A DNA stretch of 51,170 bases from CAYYYA01 sp964517065 (GCA_964517065.1 CAZFBK010000006.1:1-51170); one strand, 5' to 3'. Counted from the stretch's first letter, positions 7,267 to 15,514 are shown. Numbers and translations are program-made. The notes: generated by a model from the letters alone, not told the origin.

Positions 7267-8524
7267 GGTAGATGCCATTCTGATAAATCTCTTTATAGCC
7301 TATCTCTCCAAGAATTGCTTGTGGAGCCTTCTGCAAATTTGTTTGAACAGCTCCTAATAAGATATCTCTAGTACTCGTGGCTAGATCGAGATAATCATGC
7401 TCCAAAAGATACTGCCCCGTCAACTGGGCTGCCAGATAATGCCCCAGCGGATTCCAATGGCCATCACAACGATAGGAGAAGTAAGGCGCCGGAAGGTTGT
7501 ATTGATCGCGATACTGTAGGAAACCTTCCTCAAGGGTCAGGAGCGTCAAATTATCTCTCGTAGCAATATCCTTCAAATGCTCCAGCGGTGCTTGTGGGTC
7601 CAGCTCGGCAATACGATCCTCTGAATATCCGTGTGCCTTCAGCTCCGATTGCCAGTCCTTGCTGGTACGCGCATAGTCTGGCACTGTGACTATTAGCAGC
7701 TTACCTCCATCGCTTTCTATATCACGGCGCAACGCCAGCAAGGCCTGCTCTGTCACTCCCCAAGCCTGACTCATCGTAGTACTGGTGGCAGTTTCATAAC
7801 TACGATAGCCCTCGGACGATATCGCTTGTTGATCAGCTGACGATATAATTTTTTTACTTACTTGTTTCAGCAGCTGACAAAACCGACAGTTATTCATAAC
7901 CGCGGTAACCACAGGATTAGTACTGGCAGTATATAATTTCTTATGTACTACTAATTCGCCACTGTCTGATAGTGATCCGCAAATTTTGGTCGTTGTACCG
8001 TCAGCTGCCCGCCGCAAGTCACAAAAGTTATCTTCGATATCATTGGCGGTGAGGAAATAAAGAACCGTTACTTTTGGTTTGAGCGGACGCAGATATTTCA
8101 GATAAATCTCTCTTTCACCGACAGTACCAAAAGAAGAGATACCACTGTTCAAAGTCTGAAAGGGCAACATCTGACCCAATACCGCGCTGGCTGTCTGCTG
8201 ATCACTAACTTGAAGGCCCTCCGTAAACGAATCTCCCAGAACTACGATGCTGTCTTTAGAACGATCCCAGTCACCGCCGCGAAAACCTTGATTGTTGGTA
8301 GTGATATTGGCGATAGCATAACAGCTACTAATCACCGACTGGTGGGCCTTGGCCTCACGCTTATAGCCGATATCCGGATCCTTCACCAATCGCGGTCCTC
8401 CCGCTTGGCCGGGTATATACTGAGCCGGCAATAACCGTAAGACAATCTCAGCCAGACCGACTCCGAGCAGAAGCAAAAAACCGATTGCAATAGAAGCTAC
8501 AAAAAATTTTCTAATCATGGACAT
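7259..8524 (-). CDS. Membrane-anchored SGNH hydrolase
   Basis: 421 residues: one N-terminal membrane segment (about 5-30), then an extracytoplasmic SGNH/GDSL-type domain. Block I is VVLGDSFTEG (Ser in GDS, about residue 99), block II contains GISSFG, block III is FLTANDIED, and block V is DGHWNPLGH with the Asp and His of the triad near residue 350. Related proteins in polysaccharide clusters add or remove acyl groups. It sits directly after the carbamoyltransferase with a 14-base overlap, so the two probably modify the same surface glycan or lipid. The substrate is unknown. Confidence 0.85.
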   Translation of the reverse strand: MSMIRKFFVASIAIGFLLLLGVGLAEIVLRLLPAQYIPGQAGGPRLVKDPDIGYKREAKAHQSVISSCYAIANITTNNQGFRGGDWDRSKDSIVVLGDSFTEGLQVSDQQTASAVLGQMLPFQTLNSGISSFGTVGEREIYLKYLRPLKPKVTVLYFLTANDIEDNFCDLRRAADGTTTKICGSLSDSGELVVHKKLYTASTNPVVTAVMNNCRFCQLLKQVSKKIISSADQQAISSEGYRSYETATSTTMSQAWGVTEQALLALRRDIESDGGKLLIVTVPDYARTSKDWQSELKAHGYSEDRIAELDPQAPLEHLKDIATRDNLTLLTLEEGFLQYRDQYNLPAPYFSYRCDGHWNPLGHYLAAQLTGQYLLEHDYLDLATSTRDILLGAVQTNLQKAPQAILGEIGYKEIYQNGIYHD

Positions 8525-10394
8525 GCTTAGTAGCCCAAGCTTGATATTCCGTCAGTGGCCTCTGCAGTTTTTTATCAAAAATTGTATTGTTGATCACCAG
8601 ATAATCCATCTCGGTATACATGAAACATTTGTAAGCGTCTTCTGGTGTGCAGACGATGGGCTCTCCGCGGACATTGAAGCTGGTGTTCACCACTACGCCG
8701 TAGCCTGTCAGGTTTTTGAACTCATTGATCAACTTCCAGTAGAGAGTATTGGTTTCCCGGTGAACAGTTTGTAAACGTGCAGAATAATCCAAATGAGTCA
8801 CCGATGGTATATCAGACCGCAAATGATAGAGCTTCTCTTGCCAGGTCATGGTATCAACATTCGCGGGTAACGGGAGCCTGCGACTCGCTACGACAGGAGC
8901 GACAAAAAGCATGTAGGGTGATGGTCTGTCAAAATCAAACAGCAAAGGCATTTCTTCGTACATGACTGAAGGGGCGAAAGGTCGGAAGCCTTCACGAAAT
9001 TTAATCTTCAGGTTCAAAGTCTTCTGTGCATCCTTATTCCGAGGATCTGCAATGATACTGCGATTCCCCAATGCGCGTGGTCCCCACTCCATTCTCCCTT
9101 GAAACCAACCAATGATAGCTCCTTCACTGATCAGACGAGCTACGGTACGACATAGGTCATCATCTGAAGTTGCTACTGTATAGCTAGCCCGATATTTTTT
9201 GATCAGAGGCTTGATATCATCAGATCCAAACTCCGGTCCCAGATAGGCGCCCTGCATACTGTCCTGTCCGGTTATCTGTCGCGGCTTATTATCATACATA
9301 TAGTGTACTGCCAAAGCAGCTCCAAGTGCCCCTCCGGCATCACCTGCTGCCGGCTGGATCCAGACATCTTCGAAAATTCCGGCCAGCAGAATTTTGGAAT
9401 TCGCCACACAGTTCAGTGCCACACCTCCAGCCAGACAGAGATATCGGGCTCCCGTGATTTCCCGGGCATGGCTTGCCATAGCGACGACAATCTCTTCTGT
9501 CACTTGCTGGATAGCCAGTGCTAGATCACAGTGCTCTTGCCGCAAATCATCTTCACCGCGCCGAGCAAAACCAAATAACTGCTGCCACTTGGCATCATCT
9601 ACCATGCGTAAACCTGTGGCGTAGCTAAAATAATCCTGATTGAGAAAAATTGAACCGTCAGACTTGATATCCACCAATCTATCCTTAATAATTTTTTTGA
9701 AGTGCTCCACCCGTTCAGATCCATGATTACCGTAAGGAGCTAATCCCATTAACTTATATTCTCCTGAGTTTACTCGAAATCCCAGAAAGTAGGTGAAGGC
9801 GGAATACAAAAGTCCAACTGAATGCGGAAAATATAATTCCTTCTTGATTTCTATCTTTGCGCCTCGACCATGACTAATGGAGGCGGTAGCTAATTCACCC
9901 ACGCCATCAACAGTGAGGATTGCTGCTTCTTCGAAGGGAGACGGATAAAAAGCACTAGCAGCATGCGACAGATGATGCTCGACAAATAATAATTTCTCAT
10001 AGCAATCCTTAGCGAAGCCAACTTTTGTCAGTCCATCAACTAATTGTTTGCGCAAAAAAATCTTCTCTTTGATCCAGACGGTGACACTTGATAGAAATGA
10101 ACGTAATCCACGCGGTGCGTAAAATAAATACGTTTCTATCAAACGTTCAAATTTCAAAAAAGGTTTATCATAAAAAACAATCTGATCAATCTCTTCCGGA
10201 CGACAACCAGCATACTCCAGACAGAACTCAATCGCTCTCTGAGGAAAACCAGCATCATGTTTTTTGCGGGTAAAACGTTCCTCATGCGCAGCAGCAATAA
10301 TAGCCCCGTCAACGATTAAACAAGCAGCCGAGTCGTGATAGTATGCCGAGATACCCAAAATTTTCTTACCAACTTCTGGTTTTGCCTCTACCAT
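8511..10394 (-). CDS. Carbamoyltransferase, NodU/TobZ/SxtI family
   Basis: 627 residues, the normal length. The N-terminal Kae1-like domain begins ILGISAYYHDSAACLIVDG and includes EERFTRKKHD, the histidine cluster VEHHLSHAASAF (about residue 140) and TVDGVGE. The middle LCLAGGVALNCVANSKI and QPAAGDAGGALGAAL, and the C-terminal GRMEWGPRALGNRSI, RPFAPSV and TSFNVRGEPIVCTPEDA, are all characteristic. The enzyme makes carbamoyl-adenylate from carbamoyl phosphate and ATP, then carbamoylates a hydroxyl. It overlaps the SxtJ-like gene upstream and the SGNH gene downstream. A surface sugar is the likely acceptor, by context only. Confidence 0.94.
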   Translation of the reverse strand: MVEAKPEVGKKILGISAYYHDSAACLIVDGAIIAAAHEERFTRKKHDAGFPQRAIEFCLEYAGCRPEEIDQIVFYDKPFLKFERLIETYLFYAPRGLRSFLSSVTVWIKEKIFLRKQLVDGLTKVGFAKDCYEKLLFVEHHLSHAASAFYPSPFEEAAILTVDGVGELATASISHGRGAKIEIKKELYFPHSVGLLYSAFTYFLGFRVNSGEYKLMGLAPYGNHGSERVEHFKKIIKDRLVDIKSDGSIFLNQDYFSYATGLRMVDDAKWQQLFGFARRGEDDLRQEHCDLALAIQQVTEEIVVAMASHAREITGARYLCLAGGVALNCVANSKILLAGIFEDVWIQPAAGDAGGALGAALAVHYMYDNKPRQITGQDSMQGAYLGPEFGSDDIKPLIKKYRASYTVATSDDDLCRTVARLISEGAIIGWFQGRMEWGPRALGNRSIIADPRNKDAQKTLNLKIKFREGFRPFAPSVMYEEMPLLFDFDRPSPYMLFVAPVVASRRLPLPANVDTMTWQEKLYHLRSDIPSVTHLDYSARLQTVHRETNTLYWKLINEFKNLTGYGVVVNTSFNVRGEPIVCTPEDAYKCFMYTEMDYLVINNTIFDKKLQRPLTEYQAWATKHVHD

Positions 10395-10756
10395 AGACGT
10401 TTGAAATACTCCGGTCTAAAATCACGGCGCTCAGATTGAATATAATAACTCACATCCTGACGCTGAAAATAATAATGGTAACCGGTCTTATTGATATATC
10501 TGGAGTAAATAAAACCGTACGGGATAATAATGACGATGTAACAAAGGGCTAAAACCAAACTACTAATGGTATTGCCAATGAATTTCCCGAGACGCTCTAG
10601 CTTCTCGGCTAACCAATTCAGCTCCTGGCGCTTCAGGATGATCGCTATCAGAAGCAACATTGCCAACAATAAAAACGCCTTGTTGGAGCGTAATAAAAAA
10701 ATAACCAATAGACCCAGTATGACGGATTCTAACGTTGACCTCGTCTTGTCAGTCAT
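10388..10756 (-). CDS. SxtJ-like small membrane protein
   Basis: 122 residues with two hydrophobic stretches early (about 10-40) and one later (about 65-85), the latter followed by IIPYGFIYSRYINK and a basic/aromatic tail. SxtJ-type proteins found beside carbamoyltransferases have this length, this pattern and a pro-rich turn after the last membrane segment. The exact role is unknown. It may hold the carbamoyltransferase at the membrane. It begins 2 bases after the DUF5989 gene and overlaps the carbamoyltransferase start by 7 bases. Confidence 0.7.
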   Translation of the reverse strand: MTDKTRSTLESVILGLLVIFLLRSNKAFLLLAMLLLIAIILKRQELNWLAEKLERLGKFIGNTISSLVLALCYIVIIIPYGFIYSRYINKTGYHYYFQRQDVSYYIQSERRDFRPEYFKRLW

Positions 10757-10758
10757 GT

Positions 10759-10905
10759 CTAGAAAATTGTGTAGATAAACGGAGCGATGGCGGTACTACT
10801 GGAGGCAATAATAATCAGACCGATCAGAAGTAGGACGATAACTATAGGCAAAAGCCAGAGTTTGCGCCGTGCCCGCAAAAAATCCAAAATTTCTTTGAGG
10901 ATCAT
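10759..10905 (-). CDS. DUF5989-like 48-residue membrane protein
   Basis: A short gene read from ATG (10903-10905) to TAG (10759-10761). The protein starts MILKEILDFLRARRKLWLLP, continues with one strongly hydrophobic helix rich in I, V and L, and ends SSSTAIAPFIYTIF. The 'FL..R+K.WLLPI' start and the 'AP.IYT.F' end are typical of the DUF5989 proteins that accompany SxtJ and carbamoyltransferase genes. Position and spacing (2 bases before the SxtJ-like start) make it the first gene of the leftward cluster. A TAATAT lies six bases before the ATG, so the mRNA may be leaderless. Confidence 0.85.
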   Translation of the reverse strand: MILKEILDFLRARRKLWLLPIVIVLLLIGLIIIASSSTAIAPFIYTIF

Positions 10906-10930
10906 GTGTTAATATTAGCTACGTAATAAT

Positions 10931-11022
10931 TGGAGGCCTGAGGCGGATCCCCACTTCCCCTTCGGCAGGCTCAGGGTTCGTGGGGCAGGTCGAACCGCCG
11001 AATAAGGGTTTTGTCCCGATGC
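10931..11022 (-). pseudogene. Broken tRNA 3' half with a palindromic insert in the T-loop
   Basis: Read leftward, 11013-11000 is identical over 14 bases to the anticodon-loop and variable-loop part of the adjacent tRNA-Cys. A T-arm follows: GGCGG (10999-10995), TTCGA, then 41 extra bases (10989-10949), then AT and CCGCC (10946-10942), acceptor strand TCAGGCC, T and encoded CCA (10933-10931). Removing the insert restores a perfect T-arm with loop TTCGAAT. The D-arm and 5' acceptor strand are missing, so no working tRNA can form. The insert contains CCCCAC/GTGGGG arms. Confidence 0.75.
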
Positions 11023-11128
11023 TGAAATCTGGAGGCCTGGAGGAGATTCGAACTCCTGAATAAGGGTTTTGCAGACCCATGCCTTACCACTTGGCTACCA
11101 GGCCAAGCTCCAGATTTCAGATCCGGGA
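11014..11128. repeat. Inverted repeat around tRNA-Cys
   Basis: The 19-base arms are at 11014-11032 and 11110-11128 and match at 16 positions. The left arm includes the encoded CCA of the tRNA. Confidence 0.6.
11030..11104 (-). tRNA. tRNA-Cys (GCA)
   Basis: A full cloverleaf can be drawn: acceptor GGCCTGG/CCAGGCC, D-arm GCC-AAGTGGTAA-GGC, anticodon arm GGGT-CTGCAAA-ACCC with anticodon GCA, variable loop TATTC, T-arm AGGAG-TTCGAAT-CTCCT, discriminator U73 (usual for Cys) and an encoded CCA. It lies upstream of the carbamoyltransferase cluster on the same strand, beside a broken second copy. Confidence 0.95.
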
Positions 11129-11129
11129 T

Positions 11130-11296
11130 CCCGCTTCATTACATATAAATAGATGTGGCGGGACACACCCTTGCCTTACTTGCCCGCCGACTTGTCACCC
11201 GTAGCCTTAGCGGAGGATGAAACTTTAGTGAAGGCGGACCACTTGCCTGTCCGCCTCTGGCGGAGCTATCAGGCCATTATATAGCAATCCCGAAGG
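11130..11296. other. Mosaic of GC-rich repeat fragments, no gene
   Basis: Words such as GCCCGCC, CCTTAGCGGAGG and GTCCGCC/GGCGGA occur in mixed orientations. I see no open frame with coding character. It appears to be decayed or chimeric repeat DNA between the tRNA and the cloverleaf-like palindrome. Confidence 0.4.
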
Positions 11297-11348
11297 GCAG
11301 GCGCTCTGCTAGCAGAGCGCAATTGCGTCCCACTAGTGGGACGCCTGC
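11297..11348. repeat. Cloverleaf-like palindromic repeat, copy 1
   Basis: Outer arms GCAGGCG (11297-11303) and CGCCTGC (11342-11348) enclose two perfect hairpins: CGCTCTGC-TA-GCAGAGCG and CGTCCCACTAGTGGGACG, joined by CAATTG. A second family member lies at 21232-21306. Confidence 0.8.
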
Positions 11349-11423
11349 AAGCTTACATAACGCCCATCTAAAGTACCAGAATACCTATATATTTTCAAGC
11401 TTAAGTGTGCTCTGGTTTTTTTT

Positions 11424-11456
11424 AAAAAGCACTCATGATATTTCATAAGTGCTTTC
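11424..11456 (-). terminator. Terminator of proC
   Basis: Read leftward, AAGCACTTATGA pairs with TCATGAGTGCTT (one G-T or mismatch) and is followed by TTTAAAAAAAA. It lies 12 bases beyond the proC stop. Confidence 0.7.
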
Positions 11457-11467
11457 TTGCCTACCTC

Positions 11468-12307
11468 CTAAAGTTTAGAGAGTTTCTCCGCTAGCATACG
11501 ACCGAGCTCCAAACACTTCTGGTGAGCAGCTTCAACTGCTGTAGCGATGGCATGACGGAAACCAGCTTGCTCCAACTGATGAAGAGCTTCAGCCGAGGTG
11601 CCGCCGGGTGATGTCACATCGTTGCGAAGTTGGGCCAAGTGATCCTTGGCCGATTCCGCATATATTACAGATCCTTTCACCGTCTGAATCGCCAGCAGCT
11701 TAGCCAAATACCACGGCAGTCCAATGCGCACACCTGCATCAGTTAGAGACTCCATGAACAGAAAGACGTATGCAGGTCCAGTTCCCGACAGCGCAGTGAC
11801 TCTATCAAGGTGTTCCTCGTCATCGACGAACACCTCCACGCCGAGCGACCTCAGCAAAGTACTGACTTGCTCCTTCTGACTGTCTGTCACCTCAGAGGTA
11901 CAGGTCCAGACAGTGATACCCTGGCCAATACGCCCAGGAGTATTCGGCATGCTTCGTACCACAGAAAGGTGATTCAACCCCTGAACCAGGGTTGCCAGCG
12001 TTACACCAGCCGCGATAGAGACTACCAGCTGAGTCTCCTTGAGCTGACCGCGCAATTGACCCATGACCTGCGCCAGTTTCTGCGGCTTGACGGCTAACAC
12101 AATGATATCAGCCTCCAATGCCAGATGGTTGTCAGTTCCGGTGGTAATACCGACATACTGTCCTGACAGTTCAGTTGCGCGTTCCTGATGGGGACCAGTT
12201 GCAATGATCTGGTCCGCAGTTACCGACTCGGCTTTGAGCAGACCACTAATCATAGCTTCTGCCATTTTACCCGAGCCGATGAAGCCGATACGTGTCTTCT
12301 GTAACAT
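11468..12307 (-). CDS. proC: Pyrroline-5-carboxylate reductase
   Basis: I start at ATG 12305-12307 because AAGGAG stands 9 bases before it and the protein then begins at the family's usual MLQKTRIGFIGSGKMAEAM. The frame is open 16 codons further upstream, but those residues look untranslated. The 279 residues comprise a Rossmann domain with GFIGSGKMAEAMI, a VVRSMPNTPG motif, and the dimer domain with ALSGTGPAYVFLFMESL and DVTSPGGTSAEALHQLE. It reduces P5C to proline with NAD(P)H in the cytoplasm. No proA/proB is seen nearby. It has a long structured leader and a good ribosome binding site, unlike most genes here. Confidence 0.95.
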   Translation of the reverse strand: MLQKTRIGFIGSGKMAEAMISGLLKAESVTADQIIATGPHQERATELSGQYVGITTGTDNHLALEADIIVLAVKPQKLAQVMGQLRGQLKETQLVVSIAAGVTLATLVQGLNHLSVVRSMPNTPGRIGQGITVWTCTSEVTDSQKEQVSTLLRSLGVEVFVDDEEHLDRVTALSGTGPAYVFLFMESLTDAGVRIGLPWYLAKLLAIQTVKGSVIYAESAKDHLAQLRNDVTSPGGTSAEALHQLEQAGFRHAIATAVEAAHQKCLELGRMLAEKLSKL

Positions 12308-12550
12308 CGAATAACTCTCCTTATCAAGGAAAAGAACAAAAAAAGAAGCAGGCAATTTTGCCTACTCCTCTAGAAATTCTAGTACTTACAATTTCGGGAG
12401 GAAGCTACAAAAAAGCCCTGCTGCTACGGCAAGGCTTTTAGTTTTAAGAATATTATCGAGAAAGCTAAATATGGCCCAGCCGTAAATTACGCGGAGCCGG
12501 GATTGGTGAGGAAGAAATTAAGCAAAAAGCTAGTTTCATAAGGTAATTTG
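12308..12550 (-). promoter_or_regulatory. Long proC leader with tandem terminator-like hairpins
   Basis: From the predicted start near 12545 the leader runs about 240 bases with no gene. In transcript order it has a helix CCCGGC...GCTGGG enclosing a CGTAA/TTACG arm (near 12477-12506), then a terminator-like hairpin (12409-12439), then AGGCA/TGCCT followed by a T-run (near 12337-12363), then the ribosome binding site. This arrangement suggests attenuation. The signal is unknown. Confidence 0.45.
12409..12439 (-). terminator. Terminator-like hairpin within the proC leader
   Basis: AAAAGCC (12411-12417) pairs with GGCTTTT (12433-12439), with an inner TGC/GCA. Read leftward it ends in six Ts. 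Confidence 0.6.
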
Positions 12551-12579
12551 AACGTATCATGAAGTTAATAACCTGTCAA
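12551..12579 (-). promoter_or_regulatory. Promoter of proC
   Basis: Read leftward: TTGACA (12579-12574), a 17-base spacer, TACGTT (12556-12551). Confidence 0.5.
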
Positions 12580-12619
12580 AATACCATTTCGTTAGGTAAC
12601 TGGAATAATGTATAAAACC

Positions 12620-12628
12620 TGCTATTAT
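12620..12628 (+). promoter_or_regulatory. Extended -10 promoter of polA
   Basis: TGC followed by TATTAT (12623-12628). The expected start, near 12635, is only about three bases before the polA ATG, so the mRNA should be almost leaderless. Confidence 0.55.
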
Positions 12629-12637
12629 TAGCCCATC

Positions 12638-15514
12638 ATGACCAAAGAACAAAAACTCGTTATCATCGATACCTTCTCCCTGCTCTTCCGCGCTTGGCAC
12701 GCCATCCCGCCTCTGACTATCAAGGACGGCACGGTGGTCAATGCTGCCTATGGCTTCACCTCTATTCTCATGAAGCTGATCAAGGACCTCAAGCCCGACT
12801 ATATCTTGGCTGCTTTTGACCTAGCTGCTCCCACCTTCCGGCATATTGAGTACAAAGAATACAAAGGTCAACGCGAGAAACAGCCTGACGCTTTTTATAA
12901 CCAAATTGAATTGGTAGAAAACATTCTCGACGCTTTCAAAATCCCCCGTCTATCCCAAGCCGGCTTCGAAGCTGATGACATCATCGGTAGCATTGTTCGC
13001 AAAAATGAGAAAGATCATCCGGAAATAAAAAATATCATCGTCACCGGTGATCTCGACAGTCTGCAATTAGTCACTGAACGAACCAATGTCTACACCATGA
13101 AGCGCGGTCTCAATGATACTGTCACCTATGATATCACCGCCGTCAAAGAACGTTATGGTCTCGAACCGAGACAGCTGATAGAAATGAAAGCCATCATGGG
13201 TGATACTTCGGATAATATTCCAGGTGTGAAAGGCATCGGCGAAAAAGGCGCACAAAATCTCATCCAAGAATATAAATCTCTGGATGGAGTTTACAAACAT
13301 ATTGATGACGGCAAAATCAAAGAACGTCTGCGCCAACTATTGCTTGACCAAAAGGAACAAGCACTCCAAAGTCGTATGCTGGTAACTATTGTGACTGACG
13401 TCCCAGTTACTATTGATTTGCAGCAAGCTGCGTTGCATGAGTTTGACCGAAAGCAGGTCTATGAAATTTTCAAAAAATTAGAATTCCATAGTTTAATCGA
13501 TAAAATTCCTCAACCGTCGTTGGCTATTCAGCCTCCAGAAGCAATAGCAGCGAAACCTGAGCCAATAAAAGATTCCCTTAGCAAAAAACCGCTCTCATCG
13601 GGATATATGAAAAACGAGTCGGAAGATCAGCCTGCAGTTGAGGAAGTAAAACCACAATCCAAAATTGGCACACATAAGGAAACCTACACCCTAATCAAAG
13701 GTGAAGTTGCAATGAAACAGTTCGTCGCCAAATTAAAAGAGCAGAAGGCATTTGCCTTGGACACAGAAACCACCGGTCTTGATCCACAGACAGATAAGCT
13801 ACTCGGTGCCAGCTTCAGCTGGAAAGAAGCTGAAGGGTATTTCGTCAGCCTGCGTACTGATAAGGATCGAGAATTATTCGTTAAACTTTTCTCCCCTGTT
13901 TTGACTGATCCAAAGATTGAGAAGGTTGGTCATAATATCAAATTTGACTATGAGATTTTGAAGACTTCAGGTGTTGAGGTCAAAGGTATTACTTTCGACA
14001 CCATGATCGCTGCTTTTTTGCTCAAGCCAGACCGCGGGCTGAAATTAGAAGAATTAGCTTTTAATTATTTCGGTGTCCGCATGCAGTCGCTTACGGAGCT
14101 TACTTCCAACTTCCAACTGCCAACTTCCAACTCCGAAACGTCCAAACAGACCAAAAAAAATCTCAACGTCGAAGCTGTCCCTGAAGAGCACCTATCTTGG
14201 TACGCCTCTGAAGACGCTGATTTCTCTTGGCGCTTATACCTCGCTATTAAGAAAGAGCTGGTAGAGGCTAATCTGCAAAAGTTAAACTCAACTATTGAAG
14301 CGCCGCTCCTCCCTGTGCTCGGTGACATGGAGCTGGCCGGTATCAATGTTGATGTCGCCTTCTTGAAAAAGATGGCCAAAGTGTTTGATAAAAATATCGC
14401 CGCCGTCACCAAGAAGATTCACAAGCTAGCCGGTCGGGAATTTAACATCTCTTCACCCTTACAGCTGAAGGAAATACTGTTCGACGATTTGAAAATAGAC
14501 ATCAAAGGGTTAAAGAAAACCAAAACAGGAATATCTACCGCCGCCTCAGAGCTCGACAAGCTTGAAGGTCGTCATCCGATCATCCCGTTCATCTCCGAAT
14601 ACCGTGAGCTGACCAAACTACAGTCTACCTATATCACTGCCTTACCTCGGATGGTTTCTAAGGTCGATCATCGCATCCATACCAGCTTCAACCAAACGAT
14701 TGCTGCTACGGGACGCTTGTCTTCGATTAATCCAAATTTGCAAAATATCCCTATTCGCACCGAGATTGGTCGTGCTATCCGTCAGGCTTTCATTGCTGAC
14801 AAGGGCTACACCTTAGTCTCAGCTGATTATTCTCAAATTGAATTACGTCTGGCAGCTCATATTTCTGAAGATCCTGTTATGATCAAAAGTTTCCAAGCCG
14901 GTGAAGATATCCACGCTGCCACCGCTGCCAAGATTAATAAAATTCCTTTAGACAAAGTCACGAAAGATGAACGTCGTAAAGCCAAAGAAGTTAACTTTGG
15001 TGTCATCTACGGTCTTGGCTCGCTCGGCTTAGCTCAGCGAACAGGAATAACACGTGACGAAGCTAAAGAATTTATTCTTAAATATTTTGACCTTTACAAA
15101 GGCGTGAAGAAATACATTGATGAGACCAAGTTGGAAGTCCGCGACAGCGGCTATGTCGAGACGCTCTTTGGCCGCCGCCGCTTCTTGCCGGAGATCAACT
15201 CCACCATGCCTCAGCTGGTCGCCCAAGCCGAACGCATGGCGGTCAATACGCCGCTCCAAGGATCTGCGGCTGATATTATCAAGCTAGCGATGATTCAATT
15301 AGCTGAAGAGTTGCCGAAAGTTTCAGCCAAGAGTAGGATGTTGCTGCAAGTACACGACGAATTAGTCTTCGAAGTGCCGGATAAAGATGTGGCGAAAGTT
15401 GCCAAGCTAGCCAAACAGGTGATGGAAAATGTCACCAAGCTGAAAGTACCGCTGGTAGTAGATGTTAAAGCTGGTAGTAATTGGAGTGAGATGGAAGAAG
15501 TTGGTAGTGAGTAG
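12638..15514 (+). CDS. polA: DNA polymerase I
   Basis: 958 residues with all three parts. The 5'-nuclease domain (about 1-295) has the metal site YILAAFD and EADDIIGS, plus DTSDNIPGVKGIGEKGA. The 3'-5' exonuclease domain (about 350-560) keeps ALDTETTGLDP, GHNIKFDYEIL and YASEDADFSW, so proofreading is probably active. The polymerase domain has SSINPNLQNIPIRTEIGRAIR, DYSQIELRLAAHISED, KEVNFGVIYGLG and QVHDELVFE. It fills gaps in Okazaki fragments and in repair. Residues about 487-504 (LTSNFQLPTSNSETSKQT) come from a repetitive AACTTCC-type stretch and look inserted. The last residues are likewise encoded by low-complexity DNA. Confidence 0.97.
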   Translation: MTKEQKLVIIDTFSLLFRAWHAIPPLTIKDGTVVNAAYGFTSILMKLIKDLKPDYILAAFDLAAPTFRHIEYKEYKGQREKQPDAFYNQIELVENILDAFKIPRLSQAGFEADDIIGSIVRKNEKDHPEIKNIIVTGDLDSLQLVTERTNVYTMKRGLNDTVTYDITAVKERYGLEPRQLIEMKAIMGDTSDNIPGVKGIGEKGAQNLIQEYKSLDGVYKHIDDGKIKERLRQLLLDQKEQALQSRMLVTIVTDVPVTIDLQQAALHEFDRKQVYEIFKKLEFHSLIDKIPQPSLAIQPPEAIAAKPEPIKDSLSKKPLSSGYMKNESEDQPAVEEVKPQSKIGTHKETYTLIKGEVAMKQFVAKLKEQKAFALDTETTGLDPQTDKLLGASFSWKEAEGYFVSLRTDKDRELFVKLFSPVLTDPKIEKVGHNIKFDYEILKTSGVEVKGITFDTMIAAFLLKPDRGLKLEELAFNYFGVRMQSLTELTSNFQLPTSNSETSKQTKKNLNVEAVPEEHLSWYASEDADFSWRLYLAIKKELVEANLQKLNSTIEAPLLPVLGDMELAGINVDVAFLKKMAKVFDKNIAAVTKKIHKLAGREFNISSPLQLKEILFDDLKIDIKGLKKTKTGISTAASELDKLEGRHPIIPFISEYRELTKLQSTYITALPRMVSKVDHRIHTSFNQTIAATGRLSSINPNLQNIPIRTEIGRAIRQAFIADKGYTLVSADYSQIELRLAAHISEDPVMIKSFQAGEDIHAATAAKINKIPLDKVTKDERRKAKEVNFGVIYGLGSLGLAQRTGITRDEAKEFILKYFDLYKGVKKYIDETKLEVRDSGYVETLFGRRRFLPEINSTMPQLVAQAERMAVNTPLQGSAADIIKLAMIQLAEELPKVSAKSRMLLQVHDELVFEVPDKDVAKVAKLAKQVMENVTKLKVPLVVDVKAGSNWSEMEEVGSE

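Noticed and set aside
12308..12355. 16 extra N-terminal residues for ProC
   Set aside because: The ribosome binding site and the family's normal start support ATG 12305-12307. The upstream codons cover leader hairpins.
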